A stretch of 64,000 nt of DNA, taken from positions 1 through 64,000 of the forward strand of contig JAEPON010000002.1 of NCBI GenBank assembly GCA_017642895.1, written 5' to 3'. The translations under genes and the position numbers were made by a program. Source of the DNA: Roseitalea sp. GTDB taxonomy: Bacteria > Pseudomonadota > Alphaproteobacteria > Rhizobiales > Rhizobiaceae. A model generated the notes under the pieces. It was not told where the DNA came from, made no database searches, and saw nothing but the letters and a program-made list of their open reading frames with translations. This document shows positions 34,602 to 43,831 of the stretch, piece after piece (position 1 is the first letter of the stretch; the number at the start of each line of letters is the position of its first letter).

Positions 34602-36569
34602 TCAGTGATCGCGGCGTTTGGACGCCTGATAGTCGGCGGTAGTCCGCACCCTGGGACGGTCCCCTCCGGCGAACGGATTGTCTTCGGAGTGATATGCAGC
34701 GTTCACACGGCAATTGTCGCACATCTGGATCATGCGTATGGCGTCCTTGTTGGCAAACATGGAATGCTTGCCCGCCAGCTGCTCGGTGATCCGCATCACC
34801 GTCGATTTGACGCCGAAAAGCGCGCCGCACTCGATGCAGGCAAACGGCTCTTCTTCATGCAGCACAACCTGGGACAGCGCATTGTCAGCAAGGTTCAGTC
34901 GGGGATCGAGCGTGATGGCGTTTTCGGGACAGACATTGGCACAAATCCCGCACTGCAGGCATGCGTCTTCCTGAAACCGGACCTGGGGCAGATCTTCATT
35001 GTCGACCAGCGCGCCTGACGGACACAGCGACACGCAGGACAGGCACAGGGTGCAGGCACCAATGTCGAGATCGACGGCGCCATAGGGCGCGCCGACGGGA
35101 AGCGGGATGACGGCATCCCTGTCGTTGAGCGCCTTTGCGGCGAGCCGGGTGACCTGGCGCCGATTGCCGATCGGCAGCACCGCGTCGATGGTGCCGCAAT
35201 GGCCCTCCCCGTCGCGGACCAGCGCGTCGAACGCATCCGGATCGGTCGGTTCGATCAGCCGCATCGCCGCCCGGCCGGCGATGGCATTGGCCAGTTCCAC
35301 CTGGAAGGGCAGTCCTTCATGCTCGGTCGTCGGTGAGAGCAGGATGGTGACCGAGGCAAAGCCGGTCCCCAGCGCGGCGAGCGCTTCAGCGTGGCCGAAG
35401 GCGGCCAGGGCGGAGACCTCCATCGGGATCATGTCAGCCGGCAGGCCCCTGCCATAGCGGGCCGACAGGCGGATCATCTCGGACCCGTGGCCGCCATCAT
35501 GCACCAGCAGCCGCGGCATATCCTGCGACAGGTTCCGCGAGGCCGAAGCCATGGTTTCAATGCGGCGGAAAATGGTTTCGACCGGCGGCGCGTCATAGGA
35601 AATCGCGCCCGACGGACACAGCGCAGAACACATGCCGCAGCCCGCGCAGGCCATGGGATCGACGGTGACATGGTCGCCCTGGGGGCTGATCGCGCCGGTC
35701 GGGCAGTGATCAAGGCAGCGCGTGCAGCCGGTTTTCTGCGCCCGCGAATGGGCGCACAATGGCTCCTCCACACGCACATAGAGCGGCTTTTCAAACGTGC
35801 CGACGAGGTGCGACGCCTCAAGGATCGCCGACAGCCGCGCATCGGCATGCCCCGGATCGGCGCGCAGATAGCCCTCCCGCTTGGCAGGGGCGGGAAAGAG
35901 CGGCGTCCCGCCCGACAGATCGACGATGATATCGCATTGGGACCGGGCACCGTCGCGCGGCTCGGTGAAGGCAGGCCTGCCCCGCCCGCCCGGTATGCGT
36001 TCCTGAAGGGCGTCGATATGCACCTCGAACCCGCCCAATGCGCCCTTGGCCGAAGCGATCGTTCCGAACACGACGTCGAACCGGCGATCGTCCGCCAGTT
36101 CCGTCTCCGATCCCGGCGCCAGCAGAACCGTGACGCTCAGGACATCGCACAGGTGCCGCGCGGCTGCGGCAGCCACATCGGCGTCGCCGACAATGAGACA
36201 GGTGCCCGTCGACTCGACATCAATCGCCTTGTGTGTGGGCACATCAAGCAAGGCATCGGCCACAAGGGCGGCCATTTTGGGCGTATTGGGGCGATCATCG
36301 TCCGACCAGCCGGCGCGATCGCGCAGATCGACAAAAAGCGGCGGCTCGGCACCCAGCTCATCGGCCATCTCTTCGAAGAAATGCTGCTCTTGGCGGCACG
36401 CGATGGCGATCCCGCCGGCGGCAATCGCCTTTTCGGCTGTCGTGGCCTGATCCATGCAAAGCGCCGTGTGAACCGCGCTGCAATGCACACCCGTCGCCCG
36501 CTTGATTCCGTTTGCATCGATCGACTGGCTCTTCAGGCAGTCGCACAAGAGCAGCTTAGTCTCGGCCAT
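34602..36569 (-). CDS. Multi-cluster ferredoxin protein of the formate dehydrogenase locus
   Basis: The 655-residue protein carries four [4Fe-4S] ferredoxin motifs: CTRCLDHCPTGAI, CAGCGMCSALCPSGAI, CTLCLSCVSLCPSGAL and CLQCGICANVCPENAI. It also has cysteine-rich ends (LLLCDCLKS, MIQMCDNCRVN). The first third is Rossmann-like (STGTCLIVGDADVAAAAARH). It may be an electron-transfer or assembly partner for the divergent formate dehydrogenase. The ATG at 36569 was preferred, with another methionine codon 12 bases upstream. Its tail runs close to the decayed gene, with convergent ends. Confidence 0.85.
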   Translation of the reverse strand: MAETKLLLCDCLKSQSIDANGIKRATGVHCSAVHTALCMDQATTAEKAIAAGGIAIACRQEQHFFEEMADELGAEPPLFVDLRDRAGWSDDDRPNTPKMAALVADALLDVPTHKAIDVESTGTCLIVGDADVAAAAARHLCDVLSVTVLLAPGSETELADDRRFDVVFGTIASAKGALGGFEVHIDALQERIPGGRGRPAFTEPRDGARSQCDIIVDLSGGTPLFPAPAKREGYLRADPGHADARLSAILEASHLVGTFEKPLYVRVEEPLCAHSRAQKTGCTRCLDHCPTGAISPQGDHVTVDPMACAGCGMCSALCPSGAISYDAPPVETIFRRIETMASASRNLSQDMPRLLVHDGGHGSEMIRLSARYGRGLPADMIPMEVSALAAFGHAEALAALGTGFASVTILLSPTTEHEGLPFQVELANAIAGRAAMRLIEPTDPDAFDALVRDGEGHCGTIDAVLPIGNRRQVTRLAAKALNDRDAVIPLPVGAPYGAVDLDIGACTLCLSCVSLCPSGALVDNEDLPQVRFQEDACLQCGICANVCPENAITLDPRLNLADNALSQVVLHEEEPFACIECGALFGVKSTVMRITEQLAGKHSMFANKDAIRMIQMCDNCRVNAAYHSEDNPFAGGDRPRVRTTADYQASKRRDH

Positions 36570-36598
36570 TGCCTTCACCATAACCCATCTTTAGAACC

Positions 36599-36629
36599 AG
36601 TCTAGTTTCGCGGGCAGCGCTCTTGTCAA
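36599..36629 (-). promoter_or_regulatory. Possible promoter for the ferredoxin gene
   Basis: In the divergent gap a TTGACA (minus strand, 36629-36624) is followed 19 bases later by TAGACT (36604-36599). The first box is perfect, the second four of six, and the spacing is long, so this is only a candidate sigma-70 promoter. No comparable pair was recognised for the rightward genes. Confidence 0.3.
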
Positions 36630-36666
36630 GCGCGACGCTGGTCGCAGACACAAGGGAAGGCGACAT

Positions 36667-37236
36667 TTGGCCGAAGCAAGATCGCAATCGATGCCTCTTG
36701 GCGTCGTGATAAGGCGGCTGCCCGGGGTGACCCGGTGGGCGAAATGGGTGTGGAGGCCCGTATCCGTGCTTCCCGGCGCCGCGCCGGCTTATTGGCAGAA
36801 GCTGCGCGAGGAGGACGATGCGGTCGAATATCACGCCGCGACAGTCCCGTTGGAACTGTTCCGGACCGATACGCAAGCCTACCTGACGGCCCTGTCGGAG
36901 ACCGTTCCCTCCATCTACGTGGTTCTCAGATCATGCGACGAGCCCGGAGCGGAGCATCCGCTCGACGTGGTCCTGGTGACCGCATCGCCCTATGAGGGTC
37001 AGGACTATGCCGACACCGGGGAAGAAATTGTCGAGAAGGTCCCCATGCCGCCGGGGCTGATCGCCTGGATCCGTGAATTTGTCGAGCGCCACCATGAGGA
37101 GGACGAGTTCGTCAAGCGCAAGCGCGACAAGAAGCGTATCGATCTGGTCGAAGACGGGATTGGCGATGCCCGCATCAGCCAGTTGAGCGACGTCTACCGG
37201 ACGCCCGGTTCGAAGCGAAAGGGACGCCTGCAATGA
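36667..37236 (+). CDS. DUF3305-domain protein, formate dehydrogenase accessory
   Basis: The 189-residue protein begins at a TTG placed 6 bases after GGAAGG. It has MPLGVVIRRLPGVTRWAKW and PVSVLPGA, the DUF3305 signature, with a basic C-terminus (VKRKRDKKR). DUF3305 and DUF3306 genes nearly always precede fdh genes in alphaproteobacteria, but their function is unknown. It ends in a 4-base overlap with the DUF3306 gene. An ATG at 36691 lacks a ribosome site. Confidence 0.85.
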   Translation: MAEARSQSMPLGVVIRRLPGVTRWAKWVWRPVSVLPGAAPAYWQKLREEDDAVEYHAATVPLELFRTDTQAYLTALSETVPSIYVVLRSCDEPGAEHPLDVVLVTASPYEGQDYADTGEEIVEKVPMPPGLIAWIREFVERHHEEDEFVKRKRDKKRIDLVEDGIGDARISQLSDVYRTPGSKRKGRLQ

Positions 37237-37940
37237 ACCCCCGGCGCCAGGGCGGGGACTTCTGGTCGCGGCGCAAGGCCGCCGTGCGTGAAGCCGAAGC
37301 GCGCGAAGAGGCGCAGCGTGTTGCCCGGCAGGAGACCGACCGGGCGGCTGAACTGGAAGAAAAAAGCGATCCGGAGATTCTGCAGGAACTCGACCTGCCC
37401 GATCCGGACACTTTGGAGGCCGGCGACGACTTCCGGCCCTTTTTGCGCACGGTCGTGCCCGAGCGGTTGCGACGCCGCGCGCTCCGCAGATTGTGGGCTC
37501 TGAACCCGACGCTCGCCAACCTGGACGGGCTTGTGGACTATGGCGACGATTTCACCGACTCCGCCACGGTCGTTGAGGGACTGCAGACCGCCTATCAGGT
37601 CGGCAAGGGCATGTTCGAGCATGTTAAGCGGATGTCGGACGGGGCGGACCGGGGCGACGGGACGAGCCGGCCGGCCGAAGCCGTGGCGGAGGAGCAAGAT
37701 GATGGCGATGCGGACGATCTGCCCGCGCAATCGGCGTCCGACACCAACGCGCCTGCTGAAGACATCTCACCCAAAGGTATAGATGACAGTACATTGACGG
37801 AAACCGGCGATTGGCCGCACACTCGGTCAAGGGAGAATCTGTCCGCTGAACCTGATGTCGGCGGAGAGGTTGAGCCTATTGCTCCGAATGCTGGCGCGAC
37901 AGGCCCGGCGAGAAAGAGGATGCGGTTCAACTATTCCTGA
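37233..37940 (+). CDS. DUF3306-domain protein, formate dehydrogenase accessory
   Basis: The 235-residue protein has an N-terminal charged helix (FWSRRKAAVREAEAREEAQR), then DLPDPDTLEAGDDFRPF and LRRRALRRLWALNPTLANLD, the DUF3306 core. The last 80 residues are acidic and low in complexity. It is translationally coupled to DUF3305 through ATGA. The partner genes suggest a role in formate dehydrogenase maturation or membrane delivery; no catalytic residues are apparent. Confidence 0.85.
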   Translation: MNPRRQGGDFWSRRKAAVREAEAREEAQRVARQETDRAAELEEKSDPEILQELDLPDPDTLEAGDDFRPFLRTVVPERLRRRALRRLWALNPTLANLDGLVDYGDDFTDSATVVEGLQTAYQVGKGMFEHVKRMSDGADRGDGTSRPAEAVAEEQDDGDADDLPAQSASDTNAPAEDISPKGIDDSTLTETGDWPHTRSRENLSAEPDVGGEVEPIAPNAGATGPARKRMRFNYS

Positions 37941-37957
37941 GAGGAGGAGTTGTCCGC

Positions 37958-38566
37958 ATGGCGGCCGCAGAGCAGCTGCATGTCATAGCGCCCGAAGATC
38001 GCGCCCGCGCCGATCTTTACGGCTTTCTTGGTCTGCTGCTCGAGACGCCCGCAAGCGCTGTTTTGCTCGACCAGATTGCCGGCTTGAGGGGTGACGGGTC
38101 CCCGATCGGCGAAGCGACCCATGCCCTGTCGCGCCTGGCCGGTGTGACGACGCCGGAAACGGCCGAGCGCGAGTTCAACGCGCTTTTCATCGGTCTCGGA
38201 CGCGGCGAACTGCTTCCCTATGCCAGCTATTATCTGACCGGATTTCTGAACGAGAAGCCGCTCGCCAAGCTGCGTGCCGACATGGCCGCGCTGGGAATTG
38301 CGCGCGCCAGCGGCAAGCACGAGCCCGAAGACAACATCGCCTCCCTGATGGAGATCATGAGCGGACTGATCAGCGGGCGGTTCGGCCCGCCGGCCGGCCT
38401 CGCCGACCAAAGGGCTTTTTTCGAGGCACATATCGGCACGTGGGCGATCCATTTTTTCACCGACTTGGAAGGAACGAACAGCTCCGTTTTCTATGCAGCG
38501 GCAGGCGCTCTCGGCCGCCGTTTCATGGAAATCGAAAAAGACGCGTTCCGGATGGTCAGAACATGA
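37958..38566 (+). CDS. TorD/DmsD-family molybdoenzyme chaperone
   Basis: The 202-residue all-helical protein has ADLYGFLGLLLETPA at its start and the family motif EPEDNIASLMEIMSGL near residue 127. TorD-type chaperones bind the TAT leader and apo-form of a molybdoenzyme until the cofactor is inserted. The gene lies 17 bases after DUF3306 with GAGAGGAGG upstream of the ATG. Its client is presumably FdhA, encoded two genes downstream. Confidence 0.9.
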   Translation: MAAAEQLHVIAPEDRARADLYGFLGLLLETPASAVLLDQIAGLRGDGSPIGEATHALSRLAGVTTPETAEREFNALFIGLGRGELLPYASYYLTGFLNEKPLAKLRADMAALGIARASGKHEPEDNIASLMEIMSGLISGRFGPPAGLADQRAFFEAHIGTWAIHFFTDLEGTNSSVFYAAAGALGRRFMEIEKDAFRMVRT

Positions 38567-38623
38567 CGCAACGCAATTGATGAAGGCGGTGGAGAAGCCG
38601 CCCAGAGAGGAGGAAGATCGCCC

Positions 38624-38818
38624 ATGAAGAAAAGGGAAGAGGCGTCACCCGAACGCCGCAACTTCTTGAAAATGGCGGCGCTGACGGCGCCTGCTGCGGC
38701 CATCGCGGCAGGGTCGGCGGCGATCAGTGACGCAGATGCCGCCGAGGCGGAACTGTCGTCAGACCGGCTTCAGGACACGGTGCACACCCGCGCCTATTAC
38801 GACAGCGCCCGGTTCTAG
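38624..38818 (+). CDS. Formate dehydrogenase region TAT-leader small protein
   Basis: The 64-residue product has a twin-arginine leader, ERRNFLKMAALTAPAAAIAA, followed by about 25 residues ending in TRAYYDSARF. It matches the short family annotated as formate dehydrogenase region TAT target (TIGR02811 type). Its ATG has AGAGGAGGAAG upstream. It is exported folded or acts as a decoy or a small membrane-anchored subunit; the role is unknown. Confidence 0.88.
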   Translation: MKKREEASPERRNFLKMAALTAPAAAIAAGSAAISDADAAEAELSSDRLQDTVHTRAYYDSARF

Positions 38819-38934
38819 ACGCCGGACCTGTTCCACCGGTGTCCGGCGACCGGTTGCGTGACGCCCAACTGCCAGATGCCAGATCGTACCAAGCCAGCAA
38901 GGTCCGGGGGCCGAGCTCGCAAGGGAGACATGAA

Positions 38935-41832
38935 ATGCTTAGGAAAAAGACCAATGGGGTTGCGCGACGCCCCCAGGGTACGAAAATCCTGAACAGTGCG
39001 GCGGAGAAATCAGTTGATCGCCGCGCCTTTCTGAAAGGTTCGGGGCTTGCGGTCGGAGGATTGGCCGCCATTACCGCCACCGGCGGAACGGTCACAAAGG
39101 CGAAGGCCGCTGCGAGCACCGCGATCGGGACCATCGAAACAGTCAAATCGGTTTGCACCCATTGTTCGGTCGGCTGCACGGTCGTTGCCGAAGTGTCCAA
39201 CGGCGTCTGGGTCGGCCAGGAGCCGGGCTGGGACAGCCCCTTCAATCTGGGTGCCCATTGCGCCAAGGGCGCGTCGGTGCGTGAACATGCGCACGGCGAA
39301 CGCCGCCTGAAATATCCGATGAAGAAGGAAGGCGGCGAGTGGAAGCGGATCAGTTGGGAACAGGCGATCGACGAGATCGGCGACCAGATGATGCAAATCC
39401 GGGACGAGAGCGGTCCAGACAGCGTCTACTGGCTCGGCTCGGCCAAGCACAGCAATGAACAGGCCTACCTGTTCCGCAAGTTCGCGGCCTATTGGGGGAC
39501 CAACAACGTCGACCACCAGGCGCGCATATGCCACTCCACCACCGTTGCAGGGGTTGCCAACACATGGGGCTATGGCGCCATGACCAACTCCTACAACGAT
39601 ATCCACAATTCCAGGGCAATCTTCATCATCGGCGGCAACCCGGCCGAGGCGCACCCCGTCTCGCTGCTGCATGTGTTGCGCGCCAAGGAGCAAAACAACG
39701 CGCCCCTGATCGTCTGCGATCCGCGCTTCACCCGCACCGCCGCCCATGCCGATGAATATGTCCGGTTCCGGCCGGGCACCGATGTGGCGCTGGTCTGGGG
39801 AATCCTGTGGCACATCTTCGACAATGGCTGGGAAGACAAGGAGTTCATCCGCACCCGCGTCTGGGGCATGGACCAGATCCGGACCGAGGTCGCCAAGTGG
39901 ACCCCCGAGGAAGTCGAGCGCGTCACCGGGACGCCGGGCAGCCAGTTGAAGCGCGTGGCGCGGACGCTGGCCAACAACCGTCCGGGCACCGTGATCTGGT
40001 GCATGGGCGGCACCCAGCACACCAACGGCAATAACAACACGCGGGCTTACTGCATCCTCCAGCTTGCGCTCGGCAACATGGGCACGTCTGGCGGCGGCAC
40101 GAACATCTTCCGCGGCCACGACAATGTGCAGGGCGCGACTGACCTGGGCGTGCTGTCGCACACCCTTCCCGGCTATTATGGCCTTTCGGCCGGCGCATGG
40201 GCCCATTGGTCCCGTGTTTGGGAAGAGGATCTCGATTGGCTGAAGGGCCAGTTCGCCACCGTCCAGGACAAGGACGGCAAGGACAAGAACCTGATGAACC
40301 TGACCGGGATACCGGTCAGCCGCTGGATCGACGGTGTGCTTGAAGATCCGGAGAACACCGATCAGCCCAATGCGGTTCGCGCCATGGTGCTTTGGGGCCA
40401 CGCCCCCAACTCCCAGACCCGCATGAAGGAAATGAAGACGGCGATGGAAAAGCTGGACATGCTGGTCGTGATCGATCCGTATCCCACCGTTTCCGCCGTG
40501 CTTCACGACCGCCAGGACGGCGTCTACCTTTTGCCGGCCGCAACGCAGTTCGAGACGCGCGGGTCGGTGACGGCATCGAACCGCTCGCTGCAATGGCGTG
40601 ACAAGGTGGTCGATCCGCTGTTCGAGTCCAAGACCGATCACGAGATCATCGCGCGTTTTGCGCAAAAGTTCGGATGGTCGGACCGGCTCTTCCGCAACAT
40701 CGAGATGGAAGACGAGGTCACGCCCAACATCGAAAGCGTGACCCGCGAGTTCAATCGCGGCATGTGGACGGTTGGCTATACCGGCCAGTCGCCCGAGCGC
40801 ATCAAGCTGCACATGGCCAACCAGCACACGTTCGACCGGACGACGTTGCAGGCCGTGGGCGGACCGGCCGATGGCGACTTCTACGGCATGCCCTGGCCAT
40901 GCTGGGGCACGCCGGAAATGAACCATCCGGGCACGCCGAACCTTTATGACATGTCGGTACCGGTGGCCGAGGGCGGCTTGTGCTTCCGCGCGCGCTTCGG
41001 AGTGGAACGCGACGGCGACAATCTGTTGGCCGAGGGCGTCTCCAACCCCGGCGCCGAAATTCAGGACGGCTATCCCGAATTCACCATGCAGATGCTGATG
41101 GATCTGGGATGGGATGGTGACCTGACCGACGAGGAACGGGCGGCCATCGACGCGGTCGCGGCGGAAAAGACCAACTGGAAGACCGACCTTTCGGGCGGCA
41201 TCCAGCGCGTCGCGATCAAGCATGGCTGCGCACCGTTCGGCAACGCCAAGGCGCGCGCCGTGGTGTGGACCTTCCCCGATCCCGTGCCGCTGCACCGCGA
41301 ACCGCTCTATACCTCGCGGCGCGATCTGGTGGCCGACTATCCGACCTATGAGGACCGCAAGTTCTACCGCTTGCCGACCCTTTACGCCTCGATCCAGAAG
41401 AATGATTTCTCCAAGGACTATCCGATCATTCTGACATCGGGGCGGCTGGTCGAATATGAAGGCGGCGGTGACGAGACGCGATCGAACCCGTGGCTCGCTG
41501 AACTGCAGCAAGACATGTTCGTCGAGGTCAACACGCGCGACGCCAACAATATTGGCATCCGCGACGGCGAACAGGTCTGGGTCGAAGGTCCCGAAGGCGG
41601 CAAGGTCAAGGTCATGGCCATGGTGACCGAGCGGGTCGGCGAAGGCGTCGCCTTCATGCCGTTCCATTTCGGCGGCCATTTCGAAGGTGAGGATCTGAGG
41701 GACAAATATCCCGAGGGCGCCGATCCTTATGTGCTCGGCGAAAGCACCAACACCGCACAGACCTATGGCTACGACTCGGTCACGCAGATGCAGGAGACCA
41801 AAGCCACTCTCTGCAAAATCTGGGCAGCGTAA
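38935..41832 (+). CDS. fdhA: Formate dehydrogenase, large (molybdenum/tungsten) subunit
   Basis: The 965-residue subunit oxidises formate to carbon dioxide. It has a TAT leader (VDRRAFLKGSGLAVGG), the [4Fe-4S] site VCTHCSVGC with the fourth cysteine in GAHCAKG, and the metal-ligand cysteine in HQARICHSTTVAG, where some homologues carry selenocysteine. The gene has a TGC there, so no recoding is needed. The ATG at 38935 follows GGGAGACATGAA. The leader and the cytochrome b partner encoded downstream place it on the periplasmic face as part of a respiratory enzyme. Confidence 0.95.
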   Translation: MLRKKTNGVARRPQGTKILNSAAEKSVDRRAFLKGSGLAVGGLAAITATGGTVTKAKAAASTAIGTIETVKSVCTHCSVGCTVVAEVSNGVWVGQEPGWDSPFNLGAHCAKGASVREHAHGERRLKYPMKKEGGEWKRISWEQAIDEIGDQMMQIRDESGPDSVYWLGSAKHSNEQAYLFRKFAAYWGTNNVDHQARICHSTTVAGVANTWGYGAMTNSYNDIHNSRAIFIIGGNPAEAHPVSLLHVLRAKEQNNAPLIVCDPRFTRTAAHADEYVRFRPGTDVALVWGILWHIFDNGWEDKEFIRTRVWGMDQIRTEVAKWTPEEVERVTGTPGSQLKRVARTLANNRPGTVIWCMGGTQHTNGNNNTRAYCILQLALGNMGTSGGGTNIFRGHDNVQGATDLGVLSHTLPGYYGLSAGAWAHWSRVWEEDLDWLKGQFATVQDKDGKDKNLMNLTGIPVSRWIDGVLEDPENTDQPNAVRAMVLWGHAPNSQTRMKEMKTAMEKLDMLVVIDPYPTVSAVLHDRQDGVYLLPAATQFETRGSVTASNRSLQWRDKVVDPLFESKTDHEIIARFAQKFGWSDRLFRNIEMEDEVTPNIESVTREFNRGMWTVGYTGQSPERIKLHMANQHTFDRTTLQAVGGPADGDFYGMPWPCWGTPEMNHPGTPNLYDMSVPVAEGGLCFRARFGVERDGDNLLAEGVSNPGAEIQDGYPEFTMQMLMDLGWDGDLTDEERAAIDAVAAEKTNWKTDLSGGIQRVAIKHGCAPFGNAKARAVVWTFPDPVPLHREPLYTSRRDLVADYPTYEDRKFYRLPTLYASIQKNDFSKDYPIILTSGRLVEYEGGGDETRSNPWLAELQQDMFVEVNTRDANNIGIRDGEQVWVEGPEGGKVKVMAMVTERVGEGVAFMPFHFGGHFEGEDLRDKYPEGADPYVLGESTNTAQTYGYDSVTQMQETKATLCKIWAA

Positions 41833-41846
41833 GGAGGAAATGAAAC

Positions 41847-42443
41847 ATGGGAGCTAGAGTTAGGTTTCTCTGTGACGCCGAGCGCTGCATCGAGTGCAAC
41901 GCCTGCGTTACGGCCTGCAAGAACGAGCATGAGGTGCCCTGGGGCATCAACCGGCGACGGGTTGTCACGATCAGCGACGGCAGCCCCGGCGAGCGGTCGA
42001 TCTCGGTGGCCTGCATGCATTGTTCGGACGCGCCATGCATGGCCGTCTGTCCGGTGGACTGCTTCTACCAGAGCGAAGACGGCGTCGTGCTGCATTCCAA
42101 GGATCTGTGCATCGGCTGCGGATACTGCTTCTACGCCTGTCCGTTCGGCGCTCCGCAGTTCCCGCAGGCCGGCAATTTCGGATCGCGCGGCAAGATGGAC
42201 AAATGCACCTTCTGCGCCGGTGGCCCCGAAGAGACGCACTCGCTGGCCGAGTTCCAGAAATATGGCCGCAACCGCATCGCCGAGGGCAAATTGCCGATCT
42301 GTGCGGAAATGTGCTCGACCAAGGCACTGCTCGCCGGCGACGGCGATGTGGTGTCGGGCATCTACCGCGAACGCGTGGTCGCACGCGGTTTCGGGTCCGG
42401 CGCCTGGGGCTGGGGAACCGCCTACGGCCAGAAGGACGGCTGA
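41847..42443 (+). CDS. fdh3B: Formate dehydrogenase beta subunit (iron-sulphur, FDH3 type)
   Basis: The 198-residue ferredoxin-like subunit has clusters of cysteines for four [4Fe-4S] centres: CIECNACVTACKNEHEVPWG, CMHCSDAPCMAVCPVDCF, CIGCGYCFYACPFGAPQF and a CTFCAGG with ICAEMCSTKAL. It relays electrons from FdhA to the cytochrome b subunit. It starts 14 bases after fdhA with AAGGAGGAAATG. No leader is present, so it is exported with FdhA. Confidence 0.94.
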   Translation: MGARVRFLCDAERCIECNACVTACKNEHEVPWGINRRRVVTISDGSPGERSISVACMHCSDAPCMAVCPVDCFYQSEDGVVLHSKDLCIGCGYCFYACPFGAPQFPQAGNFGSRGKMDKCTFCAGGPEETHSLAEFQKYGRNRIAEGKLPICAEMCSTKALLAGDGDVVSGIYRERVVARGFGSGAWGWGTAYGQKDG

Positions 42444-42576
42444 CCGGCAACCGGCCCTGCCACAGGCGTTGGCCGCGTGGCAGGCAAGGCCGGACGGGGA
42501 AAACATGAGGGGCGGCCGAAAAGCTGCCCCCATGCAATCAAAACAAGACCTTGATGTTAGCTTGGGAGACGTCGCC

Positions 42577-43794
42577 ATGACCCGGCTTGTGGTCGCCATT
42601 TTGTTCGTTGTCGGATTTATGATCCAGGCGATCGCCCAGGAAGCATCGGAAACGTCCGGCACCGACCGCACGGCGACCGGCGGCGCGCAGACGCTGGAGG
42701 ACATACTCAAGCGGCAACGCGGCGAGGCGGTCGATGACCAGTTCAGGCGCGACGCCACCGGCGATCCGGATTCCGCAGCGGCCATTTCGTCACAATTGGG
42801 CACGTTGGGCGGCACGTCCGACGCCGAACTTTGGCGCGCACTGCGGTACGGATCGGCGGATGTCACCGTTTCCTCGGGGGGGCTTCCGGCAACGGTTCTC
42901 GTTCAGGATGGCGGGATGCGCTGGCTCGAATTCCGTCAGGGACCCCTTGCACGCTATGGCGGCTATCTTTTGCTCGGCACGATCGCGGCACTGGCACTGT
43001 TCTACCTCACGCGCGGCCGCATTCGCATAGACGGCGAAAAGACCGGGCGCACCATCACGCGGTTCAAGGCGATCGAACGCTTCGGCCACTGGCTACTGGC
43101 CGGCTCCTTCATCCTCCTGGGAATCACCGGTCTGATCACCCTGTTCGGGCGCTTTGGCCTGATCCCGTTGATCGGCAAGGAAACCTATGCCGACATCGCG
43201 CTGGCGTCGAAATGGATCCACAACAACGTTGCCTGGGCATTCATGCTGGGGCTCGTCATGGTGTTCGTCATGTGGGTCATCCACAACCTGCCGGACCGCA
43301 CCGATATCAACTGGATCCGCAAGGCCGGCGGCCTGTTTTCCAGCAACAGCCATCCGCCCGCCAAAAAGTTCAATGCCGGTCAGAAGCTGATCTTCTGGTC
43401 GGTCATCCTTCTCGGCGGGTCGATTTCCGCGTCCGGCCTCTCGCTGCTTTTCCCGTTCGAACTGCCCATGTTTGCCAAGACGTTTGCGGCGCTCAACGCG
43501 ACCGGCATTCCGCAGCTCGTCGGCCTTGGCGTGCTTCCCGAACAACTCGCCCCGCATGAGGAGATGCAATATGCCCAGCTCTGGCATGCGATCGTCTCAT
43601 TCGTCCTGATGGCCATCGTCATCGCGCACATCTATATCGGCTCGATCGGCATGGAGGGCGCGTTCGATGCGATGGGCTCCGGTGATGTGGAAGAACAATG
43701 GGCGCGCGAGCACCACAGCCTGTGGGTCGCGGAAGTGACATCGTCGGCGGACGGTGAAGGCAAGCCGGAATCGGCGCCCGCGCCGGCGGAATGA
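42577..43794 (+). CDS. Formate dehydrogenase gamma subunit (cytochrome b556 type)
   Basis: The 405-residue protein begins with a signal-like segment (LVVAILFVVGFMIQAIAQ), followed by about 100 hydrophilic residues. The membrane part starts with GGYLLLGTIAALALFYL and carries heme-ligand candidates in ERFGHWLLAGSFILLG, SKWIHNNVAWAF and QLWHAIVSFVLMAIVIAHIY. It passes electrons to the quinone pool. The ATG at 42577 has GGGAG at good distance; 133 bases separate it from fdhB. The extra periplasmic N-terminus is longer than in enterobacterial FdnI and usual for this group. Confidence 0.9.
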   Translation: MTRLVVAILFVVGFMIQAIAQEASETSGTDRTATGGAQTLEDILKRQRGEAVDDQFRRDATGDPDSAAAISSQLGTLGGTSDAELWRALRYGSADVTVSSGGLPATVLVQDGGMRWLEFRQGPLARYGGYLLLGTIAALALFYLTRGRIRIDGEKTGRTITRFKAIERFGHWLLAGSFILLGITGLITLFGRFGLIPLIGKETYADIALASKWIHNNVAWAFMLGLVMVFVMWVIHNLPDRTDINWIRKAGGLFSSNSHPPAKKFNAGQKLIFWSVILLGGSISASGLSLLFPFELPMFAKTFAALNATGIPQLVGLGVLPEQLAPHEEMQYAQLWHAIVSFVLMAIVIAHIYIGSIGMEGAFDAMGSGDVEEQWAREHHSLWVAEVTSSADGEGKPESAPAPAE

Positions 43795-43831
43795 ACGGGC
43801 CGCAAGGCCGATCGGTGGGGCGCTGAGCGCA

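Noticed and set aside
39529..39540. Selenocysteine codon in formate dehydrogenase
   Set aside because: The metal-ligand position is a normal TGC cysteine codon, so no SECIS element is required.
39010..41679. Long antisense open frame opposite fdhA
   Set aside because: The composition is typical of a GC-rich shadow frame and fdhA is unmistakable on the other strand.
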